A stretch of 64,000 nucleotides of DNA from Rhodoplanes tepidamans (GCF_030813915.1 NZ_JAUSUJ010000004.1:264186-328185), one strand, 5' to 3'. Positions 26,437-35,666 are shown, numbered from the stretch's first letter. The notes: a model not told the origin generated them from the sequence alone. A program made the numbers and translations.

Positions 26437-26492
26437 CGTCGTCACCTTCGCGTCGTCGCCTTCGCGTCGTCGTCTTCGCGACGCTGCCTTCG
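26437..26492. repeat. Four tandem 14-bp units at the monooxygenase stop codon
   Basis: Units CGTCGTCACCTTCG, CGTCGTCGCCTTCG, CGTCGTCGTCTTCG and CGACGCTGCCTTCG run head to tail. They end two bases from the stop codon of the luciferase-like monooxygenase. Degenerate CGTCGTC/CGTCAC copies continue to about 26365. Confidence 0.75.
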
Positions 26493-26494
26493 CG

Positions 26495-27451
26495 TCACTT
26501 GGCCTTCAGCTTGGGCAGGATGTCGTTGGCGATGGCGTCGATCTGCTCCGCCTCGTAACGATACGGCACGAAGATGATGCGGTCGATGCCGGTGGCGAGA
26601 TGCGCCTGCAGCTGTTCGACGCACTCCTCCGGCGTGCCCATGATGGCCGAGTCCATGGTCGACTCCGACCACGAGGCGTAGTCCCACTCGGTCTGCAGCC
26701 ACTCCTTCATCGGCCCTTCGATCTTGTCGCGCGGGCCGACGCAGATGGGCAGCTGGTTGGTGGAGATCAGCTCGTCCGGATCGCGGCCGGCCTCCTCGGC
26801 GAAGCCGCGCACCTTGGCCCACACCCGGGCGAAGGCCTCGGCCGTGTAGTAGTAGGTGAGCCAGCCGTCGCCCTTGGTCGCCGCGCGCTTGAGCACCGCG
26901 TCCACGTAGCCGCCGATCAGGATCGGGATGCGCGGCTTCTGCACCGGCTTGGGATACATCACGGCGCCGCGCAGCGTGTAGGGATCGTAGTCGCCGACCA
27001 CCTTCTCCTCGGTCCACAGCCGCGTGATGATCTCGAGGCTCTGCTCCATGATCTTGCCGCGCTTCGAGAAGTCGACCCCGAGCGAGTCGAACTCGCGGCG
27101 ATACCAGCCGACCGCGGCGCCGAGCAGCATGCGGCCGCCCGAGATGTGGTCGATGGTGGCGAGCTCCTTGGCGAGCAGCACCGGGTTGCGCAGCGGCATC
27201 ACCAGGATTCCGGTGCCGATTTTTATGCGCGATGTCCGCGCCGCGACGGCCGTCAGCATGAGCAGGGCGTCGTGGATCGGGAAGTTGGGGTCGACGCCGA
27301 GCAGCGTGTGGTCCCACGCCCACAGCGACTCGAAGCCGAGCTCCTCCATGCGCACGCCGTACTCGATCAGCGCCTTCGCGTCCGGCATCTCGGGATACCG
27401 CGTGAAGTTGCGCATCGCAACGCCGTAGACGGTCTCTTTCGTGAGGCTCAT
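26495..27451 (-). CDS. LLM-class (luciferase-like) flavin or F420-dependent monooxygenase
   Basis: A 318-residue TIM-barrel protein. Recognisable LLM segments are ARTSRIKIGTGILVMPLRNPVLLAKELATIDHISGGR (residues 70-106) followed by LLGAAVGWYRREFDSLG, and RIPILIGGYVDAVLKRAA near 170. The family inserts oxygen next to a carbonyl or oxidises a substrate with reduced flavin or F420. The ATG at 27451 is chosen because GGAGGA lies four bases upstream; an upstream start at 27493 would add 14 residues. It lies between the CoA-transferase genes and livK on the same strand, so it likely belongs to the same catabolic unit. Confidence 0.8.
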   Translation of the reverse strand: MSLTKETVYGVAMRNFTRYPEMPDAKALIEYGVRMEELGFESLWAWDHTLLGVDPNFPIHDALLMLTAVAARTSRIKIGTGILVMPLRNPVLLAKELATIDHISGGRMLLGAAVGWYRREFDSLGVDFSKRGKIMEQSLEIITRLWTEEKVVGDYDPYTLRGAVMYPKPVQKPRIPILIGGYVDAVLKRAATKGDGWLTYYYTAEAFARVWAKVRGFAEEAGRDPDELISTNQLPICVGPRDKIEGPMKEWLQTEWDYASWSESTMDSAIMGTPEECVEQLQAHLATGIDRIIFVPYRYEAEQIDAIANDILPKLKAK

Positions 27452-27559
27452 GCAGTCCTCCGGTCGCCGGGCGACCTCGCTTGTCGTGAACACAGGCGCC
27501 GCGGACGCGGCAGCCGACGGAAACGGTGGCTGGCCGCCCGGCGATGCCGGGCGATGCGG

Positions 27560-28342
27560 TCAGGCCGTGTAGAGCCGGCCGGGGTCGAGCTCGCGGATCA
27601 GCGCCAGCTCCTCGGCCTGCGGCGGCGTCGTGACCGAGAGCTCCCGGGCGCGACGCAGCGTGAAGCCGGTGTTGTCCTGCACCTGCTCGAAGGTGACGCC
27701 GGGATGCAGCGCCAGCACCTCCATCTCGCGGGTCTGGGCATCGAAGCCCATCACGGCGAGGTCGGTGACGACGCGCCACATGCCGCCGGTCGGCAGGCCG
27801 CGGCGGCGGCGGCTGTCGTCGCCGTCGAGCCAGCCCGGCGAGGTGACGAAGTCGACCTTCTCCACGAAGCGGCGCTTCTCGTGCTTCATCGCGACGATCA
27901 TGTCGGTGAGCGACGAGATGTCGTTGCCGCCGCCGGTGCCGGGCAGGCGGATCGCCGGCTTGTCGGCCGGGCCGATGAACGAGGAGTTGAGGTTGCCGTA
28001 GCGGTCGATCTGGGCGCCGCCCATGAAGCCGACGTCGACATAGCCGCGCTGCAGCAGCAGCAGCACGTCGGTCGACGGCAGCACCATGTTGGCCCGGCGG
28101 GTGCAGCGCTGCTCGTTGGTCGACGGCGGCAGCTCGCCCGGCTTGATGAACGGGCCGATGACGCCGCCCTCGAACAGGATGGTCAGCTTCGGCGCGAAGA
28201 CGCGCTGCGCCAGCGTCGCGGCGAGCAGCGGGATGCCGACGCCGGCGAACACGATCTGCCCGTCGGTGAGCAGCCGGCCCGCCATGATGGCGATCAGCTC
28301 GGAGGCCGTGTAGACCGTGGAGGTCGGGGCGTGCTCAGTCAT
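27560..28342 (-). CDS. CoA-transferase beta subunit (GctB/IpdB-like)
   Basis: A 260-residue class I CoA-transferase subunit. LFEGGVIGPF places the expected catalytic glutamate at residue 58, unlike IpdB hydrolases that lack it. GFMGGAQIDRYGNLNSSFIG is the second family signature. It would move CoA between acyl-CoAs with the alpha subunit. Its start overlaps the alpha-subunit stop by eight bases. Confidence 0.82.
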   Translation of the reverse strand: MTEHAPTSTVYTASELIAIMAGRLLTDGQIVFAGVGIPLLAATLAQRVFAPKLTILFEGGVIGPFIKPGELPPSTNEQRCTRRANMVLPSTDVLLLLQRGYVDVGFMGGAQIDRYGNLNSSFIGPADKPAIRLPGTGGGNDISSLTDMIVAMKHEKRRFVEKVDFVTSPGWLDGDDSRRRRGLPTGGMWRVVTDLAVMGFDAQTREMEVLALHPGVTFEQVQDNTGFTLRRARELSVTTPPQAEELALIRELDPGRLYTA

Positions 28343-29303
28343 TGTAGATCACCCGGCCGCGGCGGCTCGCCGTCAGCAGCGTCTCGAGTCCCACCTCGGC
28401 GAGATAGCCGGCCCAATCCTTCGGGCCGTACACCATCTCGTCCAGATACTGCTTCACGCCGCCGATCGGATCCTTCGCGGTCAGCGCGGCGTAGCGGTCG
28501 AGCTGGGCGAAGATCGGCTCGTACTGGCCGTAGCACTCGTGCGGCGCCGAGCCGTACGGCACCTCGACCACCGCCTCGACCGTGAAGAACGGGATGCGGG
28601 TGTGGTCCGGGGCGCGGCGGATCTGGTCGTTGGAGACGATCCGCTCGGTGGTCAGGATCACCTTCTTCGCGGCCATCGCGATGTCGATGTCCATGAACTG
28701 CAGGCCGTCGAGCTGGGCGTTGCCGTAGGCGTCGGCGCGCTGCACGTGGAGGAGCGCCACGTCCGGGTTGAGGGCCGGCACCGCCAGCAGCTCCTCGCCC
28801 GTGAACGGGCAGCGCATCGGCCTCACCTCGTCGGCCCGGATGCGGCCGACGTCGGAGCCGATCATCGAGCGCACCGGCATGAACGGGATGCCCATGCCGC
28901 CGGCCCGGTAGCGCAGGCCCATCGCCATGTGGCTCCACTCGTCGAACTCGGCCAGCCCCTTCTCCACGTGGTGGCGCATCACCTTGGAGATGCCCCACAC
29001 GATGCCCTGGCTGAACCAGCTCGACACGATCTTCCGGCCGAGACCCGACGCGAAGATCAGGTCGCCCTCGGTCGAGGTGATCGAGCGCGACACCGTCAGG
29101 CCGGTCCGGCGGGCCCGGATCAGCGACCAGATCATCGCCATCGGGGTGCGCGACAGCGTGCAGCCGCCGATCGCCACGTGGTCGCCGTCGGCGACGAGCT
29201 GCGCCGCCTCGTCGAGCGACATCACCTTCTCGCGCAGCCCGCGATCGCGCGCCGCGATCTCGCGGCGCAGCGTCTCGTAGTCCTTCACCAGCGGTCCGCT
29301 CAT
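28335..29303 (-). CDS. CoA-transferase alpha subunit (GctA/IpdA-like)
   Basis: A 322-residue protein starting at ATG 29303, overlapping the pxpA stop as ATGA. It has the alpha-subunit marks VADGDHVAIGGCTLSRTPMA (36-55), PALNPDVALLHVQRADAYGNAQLDG and AKKVILTTERIV. It pairs with the following beta subunit. Coupling to pxpA suggests that CoA activation follows lactam opening (inference). Confidence 0.82.
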   Translation of the reverse strand: MSGPLVKDYETLRREIAARDRGLREKVMSLDEAAQLVADGDHVAIGGCTLSRTPMAMIWSLIRARRTGLTVSRSITSTEGDLIFASGLGRKIVSSWFSQGIVWGISKVMRHHVEKGLAEFDEWSHMAMGLRYRAGGMGIPFMPVRSMIGSDVGRIRADEVRPMRCPFTGEELLAVPALNPDVALLHVQRADAYGNAQLDGLQFMDIDIAMAAKKVILTTERIVSNDQIRRAPDHTRIPFFTVEAVVEVPYGSAPHECYGQYEPIFAQLDRYAALTAKDPIGGVKQYLDEMVYGPKDWAGYLAEVGLETLLTASRRGRVIYND

Positions 29304-30082
29304 CGGCCCGGCAGCTCCATCTCGGTGAGCGGCACGATGGCGACGCCGGCCTGCTCCAGCGCGGCGCGCGCCGTGCGGGCGACCGCGACCGCCGTCGGCT
29401 CGTCGCCGTGGACGCACAGCGTGTCGACCTCGACCTTCACGACCTTGCCGTTCATCGAGAGGATCTCGCCCTCGGTGACCATGCGCACCGTCTGCTTCGC
29501 CGCCGTCTCGGCGTCCTTGAGCACCGTGCCGGAGAGGGCGCGCGAGGCGAGGTTGCCGTCGTCGTCGTACATGCGGTCGACGAAGCCCTCGCGGGCGAGC
29601 GGCAGGCCGAGCGTCTCGGCGGCGCGCTGCATTTCCGACCCGTAGAGCGCGACGTAGACGATCGACGGGTCGACCGTCTTGATGGCGCGGCCGATCGCCA
29701 TCGCGTAGTCGGCGTCCTCGGCCGCCATGTTGTTGAGCGCGCCGTGCGGCTTGAGATGCGTCACCTTCAGGCCGGCATACTGGGCCATCGCCTGCAGGGC
29801 GCCGATCTGATAGGCGACCATGTATTCCAGGTCGACCGGCTTCATGTGGATGCGCCGGCGGCCGAAGCCCCACAGATCGTTGAAGCCCGGGTGGGCGCCG
29901 ATGCTGACGCCGTTCTCCTTCGCCATGCCGCACAGGCGGTGCATGGTGTTGGCGTCGCCGGCATGGAAGCCGCAGGCCACGTTGGCCGACTTGATGATGG
30001 TCATCAGTTCGGCATCGTTGCCGATATTGTAGGCACCCCAGCCTTCCGCGATGTCGGCGTTGAGATTGATCCGCTTCGCCAT
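29300..30082 (-). CDS. pxpA: 5-oxoprolinase subunit A (LamB/YcsF family)
   Basis: A 260-residue protein with the family start INLNADIAEGWGAY (5-18) and the conserved NVACGFHAGD, GAHPGF and HLKPHGALNNMA segments. With PxpB and PxpC it hydrolyses 5-oxoproline to glutamate using ATP; related complexes may act on other lactams. GAAGGAG precedes the ATG. It is separated from pxpBC by a 221-base divergent promoter region rather than lying in one operon with them. Confidence 0.88.
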   Translation of the reverse strand: MAKRINLNADIAEGWGAYNIGNDAELMTIIKSANVACGFHAGDANTMHRLCGMAKENGVSIGAHPGFNDLWGFGRRRIHMKPVDLEYMVAYQIGALQAMAQYAGLKVTHLKPHGALNNMAAEDADYAMAIGRAIKTVDPSIVYVALYGSEMQRAAETLGLPLAREGFVDRMYDDDGNLASRALSGTVLKDAETAAKQTVRMVTEGEILSMNGKVVKVEVDTLCVHGDEPTAVAVARTARAALEQAGVAIVPLTEMELPGR

Positions 30083-30303
30083 TGCTCCTTCGCCTCTCCG
30101 TCGGGGTGCTGCGGCGCCGTCTTTTCCGGCAGGGCCGGGGGTGGACGACTGGTGCTATTTATAGGACAACCATACAACAGCCGCGTCCCCGTGCAACCAC
30201 CCGGGCTGCCGTTCTTTCAGGCGATCCGGACGGGCCGATGGCGCGGCGCACGCCGCCGGGTTCGAGCAGCGTCGGCTCGAGGATGGCCGGTTCGAGAGGA
30301 GCG
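30083..30303. promoter_or_regulatory. Divergent promoter region between pxpA and pxpB
   Basis: 221 bases. An AT-rich stretch at 30154-30178 (GCTATTTATAGGACAACC then ATACAAC) stands out and contains a direct repeat ACAAC spaced nine bases, a plausible operator for the GntR regulator encoded downstream. GAGAGGA at 30295-30301 is the pxpB ribosome binding site. Confidence 0.4.
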
Positions 30304-31068
30304 ATGTCGAGCGAGCCGCACCCCCGCATCCTGACGAGCGGCGACACCGCCCTGGTGGTGGAGTTCGGCCGCGAGGTCGACCGCAGGGTGAGCGCGCTGG
30401 TGCTGGCGCTGACGCGGCGGCTCGAGGCGGCGGCGCTCGACGGCGTCGTCGAGCTGGTGCCGACCTTCCGCTCGCTGATGGTGCACTACGATCCGCTGGT
30501 GCTGGCGCCGTCCGATCTCGCCGCGCGGCTCGCCGCGCTGGCGGCCGGGCTCGACGCCGTCGAGGAGCCGGGGCGGCTGTGGCGGCTGCCCGCCTGCTAC
30601 GATCCCGCCGTCGCCCCCGACATGGCCGACGTCGCCGCCGCCACCGGCATGACGCCCGCCGAGATCGCCGCCGTCCACAGCGCCGAGACCTATCACGTCT
30701 ACATGCTGGGCTACCTGCCGGGCTTTCCCTACATGGGCGACACGCCAGTGCCGTTGCGCCTTCCGAGACGCCGGGATCCGCGTGTGAAGGTGCCGCCGGG
30801 CTCGATCGCCATCGCCACGGCGATGACGGCCGTGTACGCGATCGAGAGCCCGGGCGGGTGGAACCTGATCGGCCGCACCCCGGCGCTGATGTGGGATCTG
30901 CGGCGCGACCCGCCCGCCCTGCTCGCCGCCGGCGACAAGGTGCGGTTCGAGCCGGTGTCGCTCGCCGATTACGAGGCGCTCGCCGCAAGCGCCGCCGCGG
31001 GCACGCTGGTGCTGACGCCCGAGCCGGCCGCCGCCGCGTCCGCGGCCGTGCCGGAGTCCGTGACATGA
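30304..31068 (+). CDS. pxpB: 5-oxoprolinase subunit B (KipI/allophanate hydrolase subunit 1 family)
   Basis: A 254-residue protein. SGDTALVVEFG (12-22), YMLGYLPGFPYMGDTP and RVKVPPGSIAIATAMTAVYAIESPGGWNLIGRTP are the conserved PxpB/KipI segments. It binds PxpC to form the catalytic pair that works with PxpA. The stop overlaps the pxpC start as ATGA. The C-terminal 20 residues are Ala/Pro-rich. Confidence 0.88.
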   Translation: MSSEPHPRILTSGDTALVVEFGREVDRRVSALVLALTRRLEAAALDGVVELVPTFRSLMVHYDPLVLAPSDLAARLAALAAGLDAVEEPGRLWRLPACYDPAVAPDMADVAAATGMTPAEIAAVHSAETYHVYMLGYLPGFPYMGDTPVPLRLPRRRDPRVKVPPGSIAIATAMTAVYAIESPGGWNLIGRTPALMWDLRRDPPALLAAGDKVRFEPVSLADYEALAASAAAGTLVLTPEPAAAASAAVPESVT

Positions 31069-32174
31069 GCGCGGCCGCCACCAACGGCGCCGCCGCACCC
31101 GCCGGCTCCGCGCCGGACGCCGGCGACGCCCCCGCCCTGCGGGTCGTCGCGCCCGGGCCGGCGACGACGCTGCAGGATGCCGGCCGCACCGGCCATCAGC
31201 GCTTCGGCATCCCGGTGTCGGGCGCCATGGACCGCGTCGCGCTCGCCGCCGCCAACCTGCTGGCCGGCAACCCGCCCGAGACGGCAGCGCTGGAGATCGC
31301 CTATCTGGGCCCCACCCTCGTGGTCGAGGCGGAGAGCGTGCGGGTCGCCTTCGCGGGCGGCAGCGCGACCGTCGAGGTGCTGGACGACACCGGCGAGCCG
31401 CCGCGAAAAATCCCGCCGCTCACCAGCGTGCGGCTGGTGCGCGGCCAGCGGCTGCGCATCGGCGGCCTCGGGGGCAGCGTGGTCGGCTATCTGGCGGTCG
31501 CCGGCGGCTTCGCCGTCGCGCCGTTCCTCGGCAGCCGCGCGACCCTGATGCGGGCCGGGCTGGGCGGCTTCGCCGGCCGCGCCCTGCAGGCCGGCGACCG
31601 GCTGCCGCTCGCCGCCGCCGTCGCCCCGCTGCGCGACGAGACGACGCTGCCCGACACGACGTTTCCCGCACCGCAGCGGGTGCGCGTCGTGCTCGGCCCG
31701 CAGGACGATCATTTTTCGGACGCCGGCGTCGCGACCTTTCTGGGCAGCACATACAAGGTGTCGGCCGCGACCGACCGCATGGGCATGCGGCTCGACGGGC
31801 CGGCCATTGCGCATGCGGACGGCTTCAACATCGTCTCCGACGGCATCGCGCCCGGCGCCGTGCAGGTGCCCGGCAACGGCCTGCCGATCGTGCTGCTCGC
31901 CGATCGCCAGACCACCGGCGGCTATCCGAAGATCGCAACCGTGATCTCGGCCGACCTGCCGGCCCTCGGCCGGCTCGCGCCCGGCGCCACGCTGACCTTC
32001 GAGCGCGTCGATCTCGACGCCGCCGTGGCGGCGCGCCGCGCCCTCGCGGCCGAGCTCGCCGCGATGGCGGCGCGGCTGGTGCCGGCCGGCGGCGGCGTCG
32101 ACATCGCGGCGCGCATCCTGAGCGAGAACCTGATCGGCGGCGTCGTCGACATGCATGCGGAGCACGCGCCGTGA
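31065..32174 (+). CDS. pxpC: 5-oxoprolinase subunit C (KipA/allophanate hydrolase subunit 2 family)
   Basis: A 369-residue protein. After a 25-residue Ala-rich N terminus come LRVVAPGPATTLQDAGRTGH, FGIPVSGAMDRVAL and GDRLPL. The family segment DRMGMRLDGPAI and the DRQTTGGYPKIATV loop follow. Together with PxpB it provides the ATP-dependent half of the oxoprolinase. The length is longer than E. coli PxpC (about 310) because of both terminal tails. Confidence 0.88.
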   Translation: MSAAATNGAAAPAGSAPDAGDAPALRVVAPGPATTLQDAGRTGHQRFGIPVSGAMDRVALAAANLLAGNPPETAALEIAYLGPTLVVEAESVRVAFAGGSATVEVLDDTGEPPRKIPPLTSVRLVRGQRLRIGGLGGSVVGYLAVAGGFAVAPFLGSRATLMRAGLGGFAGRALQAGDRLPLAAAVAPLRDETTLPDTTFPAPQRVRVVLGPQDDHFSDAGVATFLGSTYKVSAATDRMGMRLDGPAIAHADGFNIVSDGIAPGAVQVPGNGLPIVLLADRQTTGGYPKIATVISADLPALGRLAPGATLTFERVDLDAAVAARRALAAELAAMAARLVPAGGGVDIAARILSENLIGGVVDMHAEHAP

Positions 32175-32211
32175 CCGACGCCCGTGCCGACGCCATCAGC
32201 GGGAGGACGCG

Positions 32212-33102
32212 ATGAGGACGGCCCGATCCGCCGCGCCGGCGGGGCGCCCCAAGCGCAGCGCCGCCAACGGCGACGCCGACAGCCGCGTGCCGCGCTACCT
32301 CCAGGTCGCCGCGGTGCTGCGCCGCCGGCTACGCGACGGCATCTGGTCGGTCGGCGAGAGGATCGCGACGCTGGAGGAGCTGGAGCGCGAGTTCGGCGTC
32401 GCCCGCGTCACGGTGCGCCAGGCGATCGAGCTCCTGCAGTCGGAGGGGCTGCTGGAGTCGCAGCAGGGCCGCGGCACCTTCGTCACCAACACGGTCGACC
32501 ACCGCCGCTGGCTGCAGCTCGCCACCGACTGGGAGAGCCTGATCTCGATGATCCGCGAGAACGTGCCGCATCCGCTGCCGGCGGGTGTCGTGGGCACGCC
32601 GCGCATCGCGCCGGGCGAGGGGCGGCGGGCCGCGGCCTACCGGTTCCTGCGCAGCCTGCAGACCCGCGACGGCGAGCCGTTCGGCTATGCCCGCGTGCAT
32701 CTCGCCCGCGACGTCTACCGGCTGGCGCCGAAGCAGTTCGCGGCACGCGCCGCGCTCGTCGTGCTGGCCGAGATGAAGGGAATCGAGATCGCCCGGGCGC
32801 ACCAGACCTTCACGTTCGGCTCGGCCGACGTGGAGACGGCGACGCTGCTCGGCATCGGGCTCGCCGCGCCGACCGTCGAGGCCCGCTGCGTCGTCGCCGA
32901 CGCCGCCGGCACCGTGATCTATGTCGGCGAGATCACCTACCGGGGCGACTGCGTCAGCCTCGACATCGAGCTGCGCGGCGCCGCCGGCGGCAAGGCGTCT
33001 CCGGCGGCGGCGGCGTCGCCGGCGAAGCCCTCCCGCGCCGAGCGCCCGCCCGCCAGGTCCGCCGCCGCCGCGAAGCGGGCCCCGCCCCGCCGCCGCGGCT
33101 GA
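32212..33102 (+). CDS. GntR-family transcriptional regulator with UTRA effector domain (HutC/FarR type)
   Basis: A 296-residue protein. A winged helix-turn-helix at about 30-100 (YLQVAAVLRRRLRDGIWSVGE, REFGVARVTVRQAIELLQSEG, GRGTFV) is followed by a UTRA ligand domain to about 260. The tail of about 30 residues is Ala/Lys/Arg-rich, resembling a DNA-binding or disordered extension. GGGAGGA precedes the ATG. It lies 37 bases after pxpC and 170 bases before the molybdenum hydroxylase, so it could control pxp, the hydroxylase, or both. Confidence 0.82.
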   Translation: MRTARSAAPAGRPKRSAANGDADSRVPRYLQVAAVLRRRLRDGIWSVGERIATLEELEREFGVARVTVRQAIELLQSEGLLESQQGRGTFVTNTVDHRRWLQLATDWESLISMIRENVPHPLPAGVVGTPRIAPGEGRRAAAYRFLRSLQTRDGEPFGYARVHLARDVYRLAPKQFAARAALVVLAEMKGIEIARAHQTFTFGSADVETATLLGIGLAAPTVEARCVVADAAGTVIYVGEITYRGDCVSLDIELRGAAGGKASPAAAASPAKPSRAERPPARSAAAAKRAPPRRRG

Positions 33103-33187
33103 GGGGACGTCATGGCCGCACTCCTCACCCGTCATCCCGGACGGTGCCGACGCGCCGCCCTGCGACCACCGGGAGATTCCGGGAATT

Positions 33188-33219
33188 CCGCTCGTCCCCG
33201 CGCAGGCGGGGACGAGCGG
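33188..33219. repeat. Type D palindrome, copy 2 (single hairpin)
   Basis: CCGCTCGTCCCCG / CGGGGACGAGCGG arms with a short CGCAGG loop. It is downstream of the GntR regulator and may act as a transcription barrier. Confidence 0.8.
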
Positions 33220-33272
33220 AGTGTGCGGCCACCGCGGTGAAAACGTTCTAGGATCGGCTTGTCATATCAACC

Positions 33273-35657
33273 ATGATCGAGGCCTCCCGTGATCAGCAAC
33301 GGACCAGCGACATGACCGACGCAGGGATCGGGGCGCGGCTGCCGCGCAAGGAGGACGACCGCTACATGCGCGGCCGCGGCCGCTATGTCGGCGACATTCG
33401 GCCGGCCGGCCTGCAGGACGTGGCGTTCCTGCGCAGCCCGCTGGCGCACGCCAAGATCCTGTCGATCCGGGTGCCCGAGCACCTGCGCGACCGCGTCCTC
33501 CTCGCCGCCGACCTCGCCGCGGTACGCGAGATCCGGGCCGACACCACCCTGCCCGGCTTCAAGTCGTCGACCCAGCCGGTGCTGGCCGGCACGCGGGTGC
33601 GCCATGTCGGCGAGCTGATCGCCATGTGCGTCGCGCCGACGCGCGCCGAGGCCGAGGACATCGCGGCCGAGATCGAGGTCGAGTTCGAGGAGCTGCCGGC
33701 CGTCACCGACATGCTGAAGGGCCGCACCCCGGGCGCGCCGCTGCTGCACGAGGCGTGGGGCGACAATCTCTTCCTCGTCTCGCTCACCGACGTGAATTCG
33801 GCCGAGCTGAAGCAGAAGGCCGCGTACAGCGTGGCGCGCGAGCTGCGCACCGCCCGCCAGGCGATGAGCCCGCTGGAGGGCCGCGGCGTCGTCGCCGAGT
33901 GGGACGGCCGCGTCGGCCAGCTGGTGATCCACTCCTCCACCCAGCAGCCGCACATCGTCCGCTCCGGCCTCGCCGAATGCCTCGGGCTCGACGAGGGCGC
34001 CATCCGGGTGATCGCGCCCGACGTCGGCGGCGGCTTCGGCTACAAGGGCATCCTGCTGCCCGAGGAGGTGGCGCTCGCCTTCGGCACCCGCCGCTTCGGC
34101 GTGCCGCTGCGCTGGCTGGAGGACCGCCGCGAGAACCTGATCGCCGGCGCCGACTGCCGCGAGCACCATTACAACCTCACCGCCTATGCGGACGCCGACG
34201 GCCGGCTGCTCGGGCTGGACTGCGAGGCGAGCGTCGATTGCGGCGCCTACTCGGCCTATCCGTTCTCGGCCTGCCTGGAGGGCGGCCAGATCGGCAGCAT
34301 CCTGCCCGGCCTCTACGACTTCTCGCTCTACCGCTGCCGCGTCCACTCGGTCGCCACCAACAAGCCGCCGATCCTGCCCTATCGCGGCGTCGCCCGCACC
34401 GGCGCCTGCTTCGCCCTGGAAGTGACGCTGGATGCGCTCGCGCGAACAATCGGCATCGAGCCGACCGAGCTGCGCTTCCGCAGCCTGGTGCGGCCCGAGC
34501 AGATGCCGTTCGACAACGTGGCCAAGCGCCACTTCGATTCCGGCGACTATCCGGAGGCGCTGCGCCGCGCCGTCGACGCGCTCGACCTGACGGCGGTGCG
34601 GGCGCGCCAGAAGCAGGGCGAGCCGGACGGCCGCCGCATCGGCATCGGCTTCTCCATGTATGCCGAGCAGGCCGGCCACGGCACCAGCGTCTACTCGGCC
34701 TGGGGCATCCCGATGGTGCCGGGCCACGAGCAGTGCCAGGCGCGGTTCACGCCGGACGGCGGGCTCGAGCTGCGCATCGGCGCGCACAGCCACGGCCAGG
34801 GCCTGGAGACGACGCTGTCGCAGGTGGCGCATTCGATCCTCGGCGTGCCGCACGACAGGATCAGGCTGATCCACGGCGACACCGCGCTGACCCCCTACTC
34901 GACCGGCACCTGGGGCTCGCGCTGCATGATCATGTCGGGCGGCGCGGTGGCCGAGGCCTGCGACGCGCTCGCCCTGCGGCTGAAGAAGATCGGCGCCGCG
35001 CTGCTGCAGGCCGACCCCGCCGCGGTGCGGCTCGAGGCCGGCGAGGTGGTCGGCCCGGGCGGCCGGATGAGCGTCGCCGAGATCGCCCGCACCTGGTATC
35101 GGCGGCCGCAGGACCTGCCGCGCGACGTCGATCCGGGCGGGCTCGAGGTGACGGCCGGCTACAAGGCGCTGCGCGACACCGGCACGTTCAGCTACGCGGC
35201 GCACGGCGCCGTGGTGGCGGTCGATCCGGAGACCGGCGAGACCGAGATCCTCGACTACGTCATCGTCGAGGATGGCGGCGTGCTGGTGAACCCGATGATC
35301 GTCGACGGCCAGATCATCGGCGGCACGGCGCAGGGCATCGGCACCGCCTTCTACGAGGAGATGCCCTATGACGAGCGCGGCCAGCCGCTCGCCTCGACGC
35401 TGTCCGACTATCTGCTCCCCGGCCCGACCGAGATGCCGGACCTGAAGATCCTGCACATGGAGACGCCGTCGCCCTACACGCGCTTCGGCCAGAAGGGCAT
35501 CGGCGAGGGCGGCGCCATCGCGCCGCCCGCCGCGCTCACCAATGCCGTCAACGACGCGCTGAAGGAGTGGGGCGTCGAGCTCCTGATGTCCCCCGTCACG
35601 CCGCGCCGCATCGTCGAGGCGATCGCGGCGGCCCAGCACCGCGAGGCCGCGGAATGA
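33273..35657 (+). CDS. Molybdenum hydroxylase large (molybdopterin) subunit, CoxL-like
   Basis: A 794-residue subunit of the xanthine/CO dehydrogenase family. GIGARLPRKEDDRYMRGRGRYVGDI is the N-terminal signature; APDVGGGFGYKG contacts the cofactor, and GQKGIGEGGAIAPPAA carries the catalytic glutamate. The active-site loop reads PYRGVARTG rather than the AYxCSFR of true form I CO dehydrogenase, so CO is not the expected substrate. A hydroxylated ring or aldehyde is more likely. No clear ribosome binding site precedes either ATG (33273 or 33312); the second would remove 13 residues. It is the first gene of an L-M-S(G) operon. Confidence 0.85.
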   Translation: MIEASRDQQRTSDMTDAGIGARLPRKEDDRYMRGRGRYVGDIRPAGLQDVAFLRSPLAHAKILSIRVPEHLRDRVLLAADLAAVREIRADTTLPGFKSSTQPVLAGTRVRHVGELIAMCVAPTRAEAEDIAAEIEVEFEELPAVTDMLKGRTPGAPLLHEAWGDNLFLVSLTDVNSAELKQKAAYSVARELRTARQAMSPLEGRGVVAEWDGRVGQLVIHSSTQQPHIVRSGLAECLGLDEGAIRVIAPDVGGGFGYKGILLPEEVALAFGTRRFGVPLRWLEDRRENLIAGADCREHHYNLTAYADADGRLLGLDCEASVDCGAYSAYPFSACLEGGQIGSILPGLYDFSLYRCRVHSVATNKPPILPYRGVARTGACFALEVTLDALARTIGIEPTELRFRSLVRPEQMPFDNVAKRHFDSGDYPEALRRAVDALDLTAVRARQKQGEPDGRRIGIGFSMYAEQAGHGTSVYSAWGIPMVPGHEQCQARFTPDGGLELRIGAHSHGQGLETTLSQVAHSILGVPHDRIRLIHGDTALTPYSTGTWGSRCMIMSGGAVAEACDALALRLKKIGAALLQADPAAVRLEAGEVVGPGGRMSVAEIARTWYRRPQDLPRDVDPGGLEVTAGYKALRDTGTFSYAAHGAVVAVDPETGETEILDYVIVEDGGVLVNPMIVDGQIIGGTAQGIGTAFYEEMPYDERGQPLASTLSDYLLPGPTEMPDLKILHMETPSPYTRFGQKGIGEGGAIAPPAALTNAVNDALKEWGVELLMSPVTPRRIVEAIAAAQHREAAE

Positions 35658-35666
35658 GCCCTCCGA

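Noticed and set aside
26437..26492. CRISPR-like array
   Set aside because: Units of 14 bases follow one another with no spacer.
32212..33102. hutC, regulator of histidine degradation
   Set aside because: It is of the same UTRA class but lies 9 kb from the hut genes and next to pxpC, so a hut role is not supported.
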